Part shown: positions 1 through 6,812 of the stretch, one piece after another
Layout of the letters: every line of letters begins with the position of its first letter
Numbering within the stretch: position 1 is the stretch's first letter
Origin: an uncultured Clostridia bacterium
GTDB taxonomy: Bacteria > Bacillota > Clostridia > TANB77 > CAG-508
Assembly (NCBI GenBank): GCA_947627595.1
Contig: CANQWQ010000007.1
Span: 1 to 64,000 of the forward strand
Direction of reading: 5' to 3'
DNA: 64,000 bases
Position numbers and translations under genes: made by a program
Notes under the pieces: generated by a model
The model's database searches: none
Seen by the model: only the letters and a program-made list of their open reading frames with translations
What the model was told of the DNA's origin: nothing

Positions 1-72
1 CCTTAGCTCAGTTGATAGAGCAATTGATTAGTAATCAATAGGTCGTCAGTTTGAATCTGACAGGTGGCTCCA
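1..72 (+). tRNA. tRNA-Thr (anticodon AGT), 5' end cut by the window edge
   Basis: Cloverleaf missing about four 5' bases: acceptor remnant CCT pairs with AGG at 62-64, D stem GCTC/GAGC, anticodon stem ATTGA/TCAAT with loop TTAGTAA, T stem GTCAG/CTGAC, encoded CCA at 70-72. The anticodon reads AGT, so threonine (ACU). The D loop has A where G19 is normal and the T loop has T where C56 is normal; these two positions pair in the tRNA elbow, so the pair appears changed together from G-C to A-U. Confidence 0.8.
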
Positions 73-104
73 AAAAAGCTTGAGATTAATTTCTCAAGCT
101 TTTT
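73..104 (+). terminator. Bidirectional terminator between tRNA-Thr and the metal ATPase
   Basis: AAAAGCTTGAGA pairs with TCTCAAGCTTTT across a short loop and is followed by a T run. It sits directly after the tRNA CCA and just beyond the stop of the convergent ATPase gene, so it can end both transcripts. Confidence 0.75.
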
Positions 105-109
105 ACTTT

Positions 110-1999
110 TTATTTTAACATTCTTAATGCATTCAAAATTGCTATGACAGAAACACCAACATCTGCAAAAACTGCAAGCCAAAGATTTGTTATTCCTAAA
201 GCTGACAACACTAAAACTAAAATTTTTACAAAAATTGAAAATACTATATTTTCTTTTACAATTTTCATATTTTTCTTTGAAAGCTTTATGGCTGTTGCAA
301 TTTTTGACGGTTCATCTGTCATTAAAACCAAGTCAGCAGCTTCAATTGCGCTATCTTGACCAATTCCACCCATAGCAATTCCTATATCTGAAATCGCTAA
401 AACTGGGCTATCATTTATTCCGTCACCCACGAAAAATACTGTGTCATCTTTTCTTTTATTTTCAATAATTTCTTTGATTTTTTGAACTTTATCTGTTGGC
501 AAAAGTTCACTATATGTTTCATCAATTCTAAGCTCTTTTGCAACTGCAATTGCAACTTTTTCATTATCACCTGTAAGCATTACAGTCTTTTCAATTCCGG
601 CCTTTTTTAAACTCTTTATTGCTTCTATTGCATCATCTTTAATTTTGTCTGAAATTAAAATATAGCCAGAGTATTTTTTATCAACTGCTACATAAATAAC
701 AGTTTCAGCTAATTCTTTAGGCTCAAAATCAATGTTTTCTTTTTTCATAAGTTTTTCGTTTCCAGCCAAAACCTCTTTACCTAAAACAATTGCTTTAATT
801 CCATGTCCTGAAATTTCTTCGATATCAGAAATTTTTGATTTATCAATTTCTTTATTATATTCATCTTTAATAACTTTAGCAATTGGGTGATTTGAGTAGT
901 TTTCGGTATATGCGGTTAACTCTAGCAATTCAGAATCTTCTATTCCAACTGAATTAATCTCTTGAATTTTAAATTCACCTTTTGTCAAAGTTCCAGTCTT
1001 ATCAAAAACTCCAATTTTAGCTTTTGACATTTTTTCTATATAATTGCTTCCTTTAACTAAAATTCCTTTTTTAGCTGCACCACCGATTCCTCCGAAAAAG
1101 CTTAAAGGAATTGAAATTACAAGTGAGCAAGGACAACTAACAACTAAAAATGAAAGTGCTCTATAAACCCATTTTGAAAATTCATCTTTTAAAATTACAG
1201 GTGGCAAAACTGCTAAAACTACTGCAATTAATACAACTGTTGGAGTATAAACTTTTGCAAACTTTGTAATGAAATTCTCTGATTTTGATTTTTGCTCTGT
1301 CGCATTTTGAGTAAGCTCTAGAATCTTGTTAACTGTAGACTCTGTGAACTCTTTTGTAACTTTTATTTTTAGAATTCCATTTTGATTAATTGATCCACTT
1401 AAAACTTCTGATGAAACTTTGACTGCTCTTGGAACAGATTCACCTGTTAGAGCTTTTGTATCTATAAAAGAATCTCCTTCAATTACAACTCCATCTAAAG
1501 GAATCTTCTCGCCTGGCTTTACTAATATTTCTGCACCAATTTGAACTTTTTCTGGTAGCATTTCTACTTCTTTTCCATCTACCAAAACTGTAGCTGTGTC
1601 AGGTTTTATATTCATTAAATCTGTAATAGATTTTTTTGATTTTTCAGTAGCAACACCTTGGAAAAACTCACCAATTTGATAAAGTAACATTGCAGCAACA
1701 GCTTCTGGAAACTCTGAAATTATAAGTGCACCAATTGTTGCAACGCTCATTAAAAAGTTTTCGTCGAAGATTTCACCTTTAAAAATATTTTGGACAGCTT
1801 CTTTTAAAACTTTGAATCCAACTATAAAATATGAAATTAAAAACAAAACCTTTTTAGCAATTTCGTCTTTTACAATAAAAGCTATAATATAAAATATTAT
1901 AGAAAAAATTATTTTTATTAAATCTGATTTTTCAGCACCATGGTCATGTTCATGTTCGTGGTCATGGTGATGTTCATGATGTTCTTCGTGTTCATTCAT
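110..1999 (-). CDS. cadA: P1B-type heavy-metal ATPase, probable Zn/Cd/Pb exporter
   Basis: A 629-residue membrane pump that would export Zn2+, Cd2+ or Pb2+ using ATP. The N-terminus has no classical heavy-metal-associated domain but a histidine/aspartate-rich tail (residues 3-23). Visible family motifs: TGES of the actuator domain, CPC followed by SxP in the sixth transmembrane helix (about residue 290), phosphorylation site DKTGTLT (about 333), the HP motif (SNHPIAK) and GDGINDSP (about 528). The last helices carry Lys and a DVG motif, as in the Zn/Cd/Pb subgroup. It follows the ArsR-type repressor gene by 9 bases, so both are one operon under the 2441-2499 operators. The exact metal is inferred. 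Confidence 0.9.
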   Translation of the reverse strand: MNEHEEHHEHHHDHEHEHDHGAEKSDLIKIIFSIIFYIIAFIVKDEIAKKVLFLISYFIVGFKVLKEAVQNIFKGEIFDENFLMSVATIGALIISEFPEAVAAMLLYQIGEFFQGVATEKSKKSITDLMNIKPDTATVLVDGKEVEMLPEKVQIGAEILVKPGEKIPLDGVVIEGDSFIDTKALTGESVPRAVKVSSEVLSGSINQNGILKIKVTKEFTESTVNKILELTQNATEQKSKSENFITKFAKVYTPTVVLIAVVLAVLPPVILKDEFSKWVYRALSFLVVSCPCSLVISIPLSFFGGIGGAAKKGILVKGSNYIEKMSKAKIGVFDKTGTLTKGEFKIQEINSVGIEDSELLELTAYTENYSNHPIAKVIKDEYNKEIDKSKISDIEEISGHGIKAIVLGKEVLAGNEKLMKKENIDFEPKELAETVIYVAVDKKYSGYILISDKIKDDAIEAIKSLKKAGIEKTVMLTGDNEKVAIAVAKELRIDETYSELLPTDKVQKIKEIIENKRKDDTVFFVGDGINDSPVLAISDIGIAMGGIGQDSAIEAADLVLMTDEPSKIATAIKLSKKNMKIVKENIVFSIFVKILVLVLSALGITNLWLAVFADVGVSVIAILNALRMLK

Positions 2000-2008
2000 C
2001 TATATCAC

Positions 2009-2371
2009 CTACTTTCTGTGTTCTATGTGTTCAAAGCCAACCTCAAACACTTCTTTTACATGGTCATCATCTAACATATAGAAAACTTCTTTTCCAATTC
2101 TTTTACATTTAACAATTCCACTTCTTCTCAAAGTTCCAAGTTGATGTGAAATCGAAGATTTGCTCATATTTAAAACATTAGCAATATCACACACGCACAT
2201 CTCGTTTTTATCAAGTGCATATAAAATCTTAACTCTCGTCGTGTCTCCCAGAATTTTAAAGAACTCAGCAAGTTTATTAAAGCTATCTTCTTCGCCCATA
2301 AGCTTTAAAACTCTAGAAACGACTTCTTGATGAATTATATTACAATCACAAACAAATTCATTTTTAGACAT
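2009..2371 (-). CDS. cadC: ArsR/SmtB-family metal-sensing repressor, CadC-like
   Basis: A 120-residue winged-helix repressor. The MCVCDIANVL segment (about residues 57-67) matches the ELCVCD metal-binding motif of CadC/ArsR proteins, and an N-terminal CDC resembles the extra cysteine pair of CadC. The recognition helix region contains SKSSISHQLGTLRRSG. The C-terminus carries His and Glu (GFEHIEH) that could form the second, alpha-5 type site. Metal binding would release the repressor from the palindromes at 2441-2494 and induce itself and the downstream ATPase. Start chosen from the AAAGGAG site upstream of ATG. Confidence 0.9.
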   Translation of the reverse strand: MSKNEFVCDCNIIHQEVVSRVLKLMGEEDSFNKLAEFFKILGDTTRVKILYALDKNEMCVCDIANVLNMSKSSISHQLGTLRRSGIVKCKRIGKEVFYMLDDDHVKEVFEVGFEHIEHRK

Positions 2372-2440
2372 ATAATTTCTCCTTTTGTATAAATTTTTAT
2401 TTTTATAAACTTCGTTTTGAAAAGTATAATTTAGAAAACA

Positions 2441-2499
2441 GTTGAATAATTATTCAACCTTATAATTATATTATAGTTGAATATATACTCAACTGTCAA
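2441..2499 (-). promoter_or_regulatory. cadC-cadA promoter with two repressor palindromes
   Basis: Reading on the minus strand: -35 TTGACA (2494-2499) and -10 TATAAT (2470-2475), spacer 18. A near-perfect 20-base palindrome fills the spacer (2475-2494) and a perfect 18-base palindrome GTTGAATAATTATTCAAC (2441-2458) covers the region just downstream of the start site. Both resemble the TTGAAYA-type operators of SmtB/CadC repressors; centres are 35 bases apart. Confidence 0.85.
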
Positions 2500-2530
2500 G
2501 AGAAAAAAGAAAAAAACTAGAAATTTTCAT

Positions 2531-2559
2531 TTGACAAATATAGCAAAAGTGTATATAAT
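2531..2559 (+). promoter_or_regulatory. Consensus promoter for the antisense RNA
   Basis: TTGACA at 2531-2536, 17-base spacer, TATAAT at 2554-2559: a perfect consensus sigma-A promoter. It drives no reading frame, only the roughly 90-base RNA that ends at the hairpin 2614-2658. Confidence 0.85.
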
Positions 2560-2564
2560 AAAAA

Positions 2565-2658
2565 ACAGAAAGTAAGTAATCACAGAAATGTGTGTTACCT
2601 AAATTGTTTTAGGAAACACTACACTGCCTGCAAGCAAATGTGTAGTGTTTTATTTTTT
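2565..2658 (+). ncRNA. Putative antisense antitoxin RNA
   Basis: The predicted transcript starts near 2565 and ends at a strong terminator: stem AAACACTACAC (2614-2624) with GTGTAGTGTTT (2640-2650), then a T tract. It also has a small hairpin CCTAAA/TTTAGG (2598-2613). It has no start codon with a ribosome site. Its whole length is complementary to the predicted 3' part of the transcript of the small hydrophobic ORF at 2657-2764. Its first bases (AACAGAAAGTAAGT, then ATGTGTGTTACCT) are the same as the 5' leader of that opposite transcript, so it would compete with the mRNA's own 5' end for one 3' target. Role as antitoxin is inference. Confidence 0.65.
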
Positions 2659-2764
2659 ATATTTGACTATTTATCCATTGTATGTATAGAATACATAGCA
2701 AGGCTAAATTAATTGTTAATGATATCATTAAACCTATTACTAGGAATGTAAAAATCTTTAACAT
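2657..2764 (-). CDS. 35-residue hydrophobic peptide, putative type I toxin
   Basis: The frame opens with MLKIFTFLVIG, continues as one hydrophobic span through ALLCILYI and ends in the polar tail QWINSQI. A strong Shine-Dalgarno AGGAGGT lies 6 bases before ATG. It has its own promoter (2846-2874) and a leader of about 75 bases. The size, a single transmembrane span with a polar tail, a masked ribosome site and an antisense RNA overlapping the 3' end are the hallmarks of type I toxins such as TxpA, BsrG or Fst. I do not recognise the peptide itself. Alternative: a small regulatory membrane protein. Confidence 0.65.
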   Translation of the reverse strand: MLKIFTFLVIGLMISLTINLALLCILYIQWINSQI

Positions 2765-2770
2765 AGCCTC

Positions 2771-2806
2771 ACCTCCTAACTCTTGATAGAAATCAAGGTA
2801 GAAGGT
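2771..2806 (-). promoter_or_regulatory. Hairpin masking the peptide's ribosome-binding site
   Basis: In the minus-strand RNA, ACCTTCT (2800-2806) can pair with the Shine-Dalgarno AGGAGGT (2771-2777) over seven positions with one G-U pair. A second stem CTTGAT/ATCAAG (2782-2797) closes inside. This would keep translation off until the structure is opened. Confidence 0.6.
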
Positions 2807-2845
2807 AACACACACATCCGCTTCAACTTACTTTCTGTTCGAACT

Positions 2846-2874
2846 ACTATAATACATTTTTAAATATTTTTCAA
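2846..2874 (-). promoter_or_regulatory. Promoter for the hydrophobic peptide transcript
   Basis: Minus strand: TTGAAA (2869-2874), 17-base spacer, TATAGT (2846-2851). Start site predicted near 2839, so the RNA begins with the same AACAGAAAGTAAGT as the antisense RNA. Confidence 0.7.
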
Positions 2875-2904
2875 GAGGAAAATATTATTTTTTTATAATA
2901 AAAA

Positions 2905-2932
2905 ATAAACGATACTTTTAAGTATCGTTTAT
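2905..2932 (-). terminator. Terminator hairpin AAACGATACTT/AAGTATCGTTT
   Basis: An 11-base-pair perfect stem with a two-base loop, followed on the minus strand by a T-rich run. It lies immediately after the duplicated tRNA-Phe end at 2936-2956, as if it had once been the terminator of that tRNA. Confidence 0.7.
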
Positions 2933-2935
2933 TTT

Positions 2936-2956
2936 TGGTGGCTTCAAGTGGAATCG
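2936..2956 (-). repeat. Duplicate of the tRNA-Phe 3' end (att-like direct repeat)
   Basis: The 21 bases at 2936-2956 are identical to 3105-3125, the CCA end, acceptor strand and T-arm part of the intact tRNA-Phe 169 bases away. An inverted partial copy (11 bases) lies at 3049-3059. Duplication of a tRNA 3' end is the usual scar of site-specific integration, but no integrase is present. Confidence 0.7.
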
Positions 2957-3059
2957 CCAAAGGCCGCACAAGAAAAACAGTCCACCGGACTGTTTTTAGC
3001 TCAGTTTCAGCGTTGTTGCTACAACGCTAAAACTGGCTCCTTGTTTTTCGATTCCACTT
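2946..3059. repeat. Structured element with three nested hairpins
   Basis: Outer arms AAGTGGAATCG (2946-2956) and CGATTCCACTT (3049-3059). Inside: an 11-base-pair stem AAAAACAGTCC/GGACTGTTTTT (2973-2997), and a second stem AGCGTTGT/ACAACGCT (3009-3028) extended by CAGTTT/AAAACTG. It is GC-richer than its surroundings and holds no credible gene. Could be a MITE-like insertion, an integration remnant or a structured RNA. Confidence 0.55.
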
Positions 3060-3069
3060 CTTTACGAAA

Positions 3070-3099
3070 GAAAAAAGAGATATACGTTAGTATATCTCT
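3070..3099 (-). terminator. Terminator after tRNA-Phe
   Basis: Stem AGAGATATAC/GTATATCTCT with loop GTTA, followed by six T on the minus strand, just downstream of the tRNA-Phe CCA. Confidence 0.75.
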
Positions 3100-3104
3100 T
3101 CGCT

Positions 3105-3180
3105 TGGTGGCTTCAAGTGGAATCGAACCACTGACACGGGGATTTTCAGTCCCCTGCTCTACCAACTGAGCTATGAAGCC
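3105..3180 (-). tRNA. tRNA-Phe (GAA)
   Basis: Complete cloverleaf on the minus strand, starting GGCTTCATAGCTC and ending GAAGCCACCA with encoded CCA. Anticodon loop CTGAAAA gives GAA. T loop TTCGATT is normal. Last tRNA of the Val-Asp-Phe cluster. Confidence 0.95.
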
Positions 3181-3189
3181 ATATTTTAT

Positions 3190-3217
3190 AAAAGATATCT
3201 ATTACTAGATATCTTTT
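3190..3217 (-). terminator. Hairpin between tRNA-Asp and tRNA-Phe
   Basis: AAAAGATATCT/AGATATCTTTT with a six-base loop directly after the tRNA-Asp CCA. The T tail is short, so it may be a partial terminator or a processing element. Confidence 0.5.
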
Positions 3218-3218
3218 A

Positions 3219-3295
3219 TGGCGACCTGGAACGGGCTCGAACCGTCGACCTCCGCCGTGACAGGGCGGCATTCTAACCAACTGAACTACCAGGCC
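3219..3295 (-). tRNA. tRNA-Asp (GTC)
   Basis: Minus-strand cloverleaf beginning GGCCTGGTAGTTCAG, anticodon loop CTGTCAC (GTC), T loop TTCGAGC, ending with encoded CCA. Confidence 0.95.
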
Positions 3296-3303
3296 AAAAA
3301 AAG

Positions 3304-3379
3304 TGGTGGTCGCTATAGGGTTCGAACCTATGACCTCCTGCTTGTAAGGCAGATGCTCTCCCAGCTGAGCTAAGCGACC
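3304..3379 (-). tRNA. tRNA-Val (TAC)
   Basis: Minus-strand cloverleaf beginning GGTCGCTTAGCTCAG, anticodon loop CTTACAA (TAC), T loop TTCGAAC, encoded CCA at 3304-3306. First tRNA of the cluster. Confidence 0.95.
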
Positions 3380-3411
3380 ATATTTTTTTATTAATTTCTC
3401 CGACGAAGATT

Positions 3412-3440
3412 ATTTTAACACACAGTTATTTCTTTGTCAA
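3412..3440 (-). promoter_or_regulatory. Promoter of the tRNA Val-Asp-Phe cluster
   Basis: Minus strand: TTGACA (3435-3440), 17-base spacer, TAAAAT (3412-3417), about 30 bases before the tRNA-Val 5' end. Confidence 0.75.
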
Positions 3441-3540
3441 CAGAAAATTAAAATTTTTTCAAAAAATATAAATTATTTTTGTCGACCTTTCTGTCGACAG
3501 GTTTTATTTTAGCATAATCAATTTTTATTGTCAATATTAT

Positions 3541-3580
3541 TTTTAAAAAATCAGGCGGGCCACCCCAACGGGCGGCCCGC
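3541..3580 (-). terminator. GC-rich terminator of the 155-residue gene
   Basis: Stem GCGGGCC (3555-3561) with GGCCCGC (3574-3580), followed on the minus strand by a T-rich run (3541-3550). Its GC content matches the gene it ends rather than the surroundings. Confidence 0.75.
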
Positions 3581-3592
3581 AAATCAAGGTTG

Positions 3593-4060
3593 TCAGTTAT
3601 TAGCGTTTTTGTCCCTCTCAATGAATACAAAGGCCTCTTCATACTGGAAGAGCGGGAAATAGTCTCTGTGTCCGCTAGAATAGGTCACACAGTACTGGAA
3701 TTCGTTAATTCCGCGAGGGAGGATGTCCACCATGACGTCATGCACGTCTCCGCCATTGAGGAACGCCATACGAACGATGATATTCTCGTCGATGAAGAGC
3801 GACTCTTTGAAGCTGAGGACTTTGACATCCTTCAGAATCAGAATCTTCTCGCCGTAGTCCTCAAAGGAATAGTAAGACGTCTGATAGCCACTTTTCTGCA
3901 GGTGGTCCACGTTGATCTCACAGCGATCATTAATCGAGATACCGACCTGCTCGATCTTCCCAGTATTCGGACTGTAGACCGTAACTAGTTGACTCCTCCG
4001 CTTCCCCAAAAGGAATGGCATGACTTCGTGTAACTCCATTGCTAGGTCTTTGAGTTTCAT
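3593..4060 (-). CDS. Hypothetical protein in a GC-rich island
   Basis: A 155-residue soluble protein with no signal or membrane span. I do not recognise a family. It is mostly beta-strand-like with charged loops (for example GKIEQVGISIND, KILILKDVKVLS, FQYCVTYSSGHRDYF). Base and codon use is clearly richer in G and C than the neighbours. It is a single-gene unit with its own promoter (4119-4147) and GC-rich terminator. Residue 21 is encoded by an in-frame CGG; a +1 shift there would hit a stop four codons later, so this gene must read CGG as arginine, or be truncated, in this host. Probably imported; function unknown. Confidence 0.7.
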   Translation of the reverse strand: MKLKDLAMELHEVMPFLLGKRRSQLVTVYSPNTGKIEQVGISINDRCEINVDHLQKSGYQTSYYSFEDYGEKILILKDVKVLSFKESLFIDENIIVRMAFLNGGDVHDVMVDILPRGINEFQYCVTYSSGHRDYFPLFQYEEAFVFIERDKNANN

Positions 4061-4118
4061 AACAACACCCTTTCTATATAATTCTTAGCATCCACTTTCG
4101 CGGTGCTAGACAAATTTA

Positions 4119-4147
4119 ATTATACCATAATTTTAGCCTTGTGGCAA
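4119..4147 (-). promoter_or_regulatory. Promoter of the 155-residue gene
   Basis: Minus strand: TTGCCA (4142-4147), 17-base spacer ending in TGG, TATAAT (4119-4124). The leader then carries a small hairpin TAGCA/TGCTA before the AAAGGGTG ribosome site. Confidence 0.7.
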
Positions 4148-4224
4148 GGTTTTTTATTTCCACTTGATTTACTTTTAAAATTTTTATATAATATCAATCA
4201 AATCTTTTAAATAAGGAATTAACT

Positions 4225-5130
4225 ATGATTTTAGAATATAAAGTTATTGATAATAAATTTCATAATATTAAAGATGTTGCAAAAAGCTATTTTCACTTTT
4301 CAGATAAATTAATTGTAAAGCTTAAACATCTTCAAAAAATTAGACTTAATGGAAATGTCTCAAATATTAGCCAACCAATTAAAGCTAGTGACATTATTGA
4401 GTTTGACCTAAATTATGATGAAGAATCAGGAAATATTGTTCCAACAAAGATGGATTTAGAAATAATTTATGAAGATGAATCATTACTAATTGTAAATAAA
4501 TCTTCTGGACTTCCTGTTCACCCATCTATTAATCATTATGAAGACAGTCTTTCAAATGGAATTAAATATTATTTTAATGAAATAAATTTAAATAAAAAAA
4601 TTAGACCTGTTAATCGTCTAGATAAAGATACTTCAGGTCTTGTCGTGTTTGCTAAAAATGAATATGTTCAAGAAAATTTAATTAATCAAATGAAAACTAA
4701 AGATTTTAAGAAAGAATATCTTGCAGTTTTAGAAGGAAATTTGCCACAAGATGAAGGAATTATAGACCTTCCTATTGCTCGAAAAAGTGGAAGTATTATT
4801 GAACGAGAAGTTAATTTTGAAAAAGGTCAAAAAGCTAAAACTTTATATAAAGTAATTTATAAAGAAAACAATCTAAGTCTTGTAAAATTTAAACTTGAGA
4901 CTGGAAGAACTCATCAAATTAGAGTTCATTCAAAATATCTAAATTGCCCAATTTTAGGTGACACTCTTTATAATAAGAAGTCTAATTTAATTGATAGACA
5001 AGCACTTCACGCGTATAAAATAGAATTTATTCACCCTATTTTAAAAAAGAAAATGTCTTTTGAAACTAAACTTCCAAAAGACATTGAAAATATTTTTAAT
5101 AACCATATGCAGATTGAAAACTATATATAG
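4225..5130 (+). CDS. RluA-family 23S rRNA pseudouridine synthase
   Basis: A 301-residue RNA-modifying enzyme that converts selected uridines in rRNA to pseudouridine. The N-terminal part (about residues 1-85) resembles the S4-like RNA-binding region of RluD-type enzymes. The catalytic block is RPVNRLDKDTSGLVVFAKN (about 131-149), with the invariant Asp in RLDKDTSG, and the later ETGRTHQIRVH motif is typical. Length fits the family. It is one of few plus-strand genes; its 3' end overlaps the convergent membrane-protein gene by 35 bases. Which uridine it modifies cannot be told. Confidence 0.9.
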   Translation: MILEYKVIDNKFHNIKDVAKSYFHFSDKLIVKLKHLQKIRLNGNVSNISQPIKASDIIEFDLNYDEESGNIVPTKMDLEIIYEDESLLIVNKSSGLPVHPSINHYEDSLSNGIKYYFNEINLNKKIRPVNRLDKDTSGLVVFAKNEYVQENLINQMKTKDFKKEYLAVLEGNLPQDEGIIDLPIARKSGSIIEREVNFEKGQKAKTLYKVIYKENNLSLVKFKLETGRTHQIRVHSKYLNCPILGDTLYNKKSNLIDRQALHAYKIEFIHPILKKKMSFETKLPKDIENIFNNHMQIENYI

Positions 5131-5839
5131 AATAATATATATTTAGCATCAAGCTTACCCAATCACCATAAACTATTTTATATTCTCCACTAGCATTTGA
5201 AACATATATTGCACCTGAATATGCTTCTGCAGCACCATTTACAATATACTCATAATTAGCTATTATTCTATATAATGAATCTGTTCCTTGAATTTTATTG
5301 CAAGATTGAATCTGAGTTAATCTAATTTGTTGTAATTGAGTACTTACAACTTCATCTAAAGTATCATTATCAACACTTGTTAAAATATCCATAGTTTCAC
5401 TATAACTAGAATAGTCAGCCTCTTCTTCTACATCTTTATAAACTTTATCAAATTTAGTAAATTCAGATTCTGTTCCAATAGAATAACTTAAAGTATAAAA
5501 TCCTTTAAAATCTATTATATTTTTAACTTCTTTCCAATTTCCACCATTAAAATATGCGCAAAAATCTTTAGCAACTTGTTCTGGCTCAGAAGCCTTTTTC
5601 TCAATTGGATTTAAATAAAAATATATTCCAAAAGCTATTAAACCAATAGCAAGTATTATAAATATAATATTTTTAATTTTGTTTTTATCAACTGTAACTT
5701 GATTATTTCCTTCATCATCTGAAATTGTTTTATTAAGTCTTCTTTCTTTTTTAAGTCTTTTTGCTTCAGTTTTTTCTTTTTCAAAATCGACATCATCTAG
5801 TTGTTCTGGAACAAAATAATCTTTTTCTTTATCACTCAT
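5096..5839 (-). CDS. Single-span membrane protein, acidic, unknown
   Basis: A 247-residue protein: a charged cytoplasmic head (residues 1-55), one transmembrane helix (about 57-75, IIFIILAIGLIAFGIYF), and an outside domain of about 165 residues beginning with SEPEQVAKDFCAYFNGG, which looks like the small NTF2-like stress or lipoprotein domains of Firmicutes. GAGGAG ribosome site upstream of ATG. First in a run of similarly built proteins (with 5915-6595, 6813-8051 and 11725-12804). Function unknown; surface sensing or wall association is a guess. Confidence 0.75.
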   Translation of the reverse strand: MSDKEKDYFVPEQLDDVDFEKEKTEAKRLKKERRLNKTISDDEGNNQVTVDKNKIKNIIFIILAIGLIAFGIYFYLNPIEKKASEPEQVAKDFCAYFNGGNWKEVKNIIDFKGFYTLSYSIGTESEFTKFDKVYKDVEEEADYSSYSETMDILTSVDNDTLDEVVSTQLQQIRLTQIQSCNKIQGTDSLYRIIANYEYIVNGAAEAYSGAIYVSNASGEYKIVYGDWVSLMLNIYYSIYSFQSAYGY

Positions 5840-5914
5840 TATAAATCTCCTCTACTTGCTATATTTAAAAAGGTTCTGGATGTTATTATTCCAGAACCCC
5901 CATATTTTTATTTA

Positions 5915-6595
5915 TTAAAACATGCTAATGCCGTTAAATCCGCTAACTATATAATAGCTCATTCCTTTTTTCATTACATAGAAATTAGCTGTAGCTGAAT
6001 CTTTGTCATCATCATCTTTTAAAGTTAATTTTGCTTTAACTTTGTAAAGATTTTTACTTTCTTTCTTAACACTTTTGATTTCTTTAACTTTAATAGATTT
6101 ATCTTCCATTAAATCTTCTAAAGATTCTTTAGCTTCGTCAATTTCATCACTATCTAGAGAATCTTCATAAGCATCTTTAAGTCTATCATATGTGTCATCT
6201 TCATCTTTAATAAAATCTTTATATTCATCCCAGAAATCATCATATTCATCTTCATCTAATGTTCCAAGAACATATGATGCATATGGATCTGTTAATTTAA
6301 GCATTTTCTTAACATTTGCACTATTGAAAGCTGAAATATATTGTTTAACTGCTCTTTTAGCTCCAGCTTTAGGATTTAAAAACATGTTGAAAATAAGACA
6401 AACTGCAACAACTGCGATAACAATAGCTACTATTAAAACTATTTTATTTTTGTCAGGTTTAACAGCGCTTCCGTCTCCTCCATTAGCATTTCCACTATAA
6501 TCGTTATAGTTAGGTGTTTCTGTGTTTTGTCCACCTTCAACAACTGGTGATTCAACAGGTTCTGTTGATTCAACTTTTTTTTCGTCTTCTTCCAT
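5915..6595 (-). CDS. Single-span membrane protein, acidic, unknown
   Basis: About 226 residues using the ATG at 6595, which has a purine-rich GAAAGGGG site; the longer upstream frame lacks one. Layout: acidic, Glu/Pro/Asn-rich head, transmembrane helix (KIVLIVAIVIAVVAVCLIF), then an outside domain very rich in Asp, Glu and Lys with the sequence AVKQYISAFNSANVKKMLKL near its start. That start resembles the equivalent region of the adjacent 5096-5839 product, suggesting an old duplication. Unknown function. Confidence 0.75.
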   Translation of the reverse strand: MEEDEKKVESTEPVESPVVEGGQNTETPNYNDYSGNANGGDGSAVKPDKNKIVLIVAIVIAVVAVCLIFNMFLNPKAGAKRAVKQYISAFNSANVKKMLKLTDPYASYVLGTLDEDEYDDFWDEYKDFIKDEDDTYDRLKDAYEDSLDSDEIDEAKESLEDLMEDKSIKVKEIKSVKKESKNLYKVKAKLTLKDDDDKDSATANFYVMKKGMSYYIVSGFNGISMF

Positions 6596-6812
6596 ATTAA
6601 TCCCCTTTCGTATAAATATTATGCATATTACCAAATTTTATTACATAATATTTTGATTATAAAACATATTTATTTTATATCTCAATTTACATTTTTTGTC
6701 AATATAAAACAAAAAATTTAAAACATATTTCGATAATATTTATTGATTTTTTAAATCATTTAAAATATAATATAAAATATGAAAAAATATTTATTAGGAG
6801 GTCTTTTTAAAA

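Noticed and set aside
2936..3060. Retron-type msr/msd RNA because of the 11-base outer inverted repeat
   Set aside because: No reverse transcriptase gene is nearby and the direct repeat with tRNA-Phe explains one arm.
2948..3169. Plus-strand ORF across the hairpin element and tRNA-Phe
   Set aside because: It reads through a tRNA gene and hairpins, has no ribosome site and no protein-like composition.
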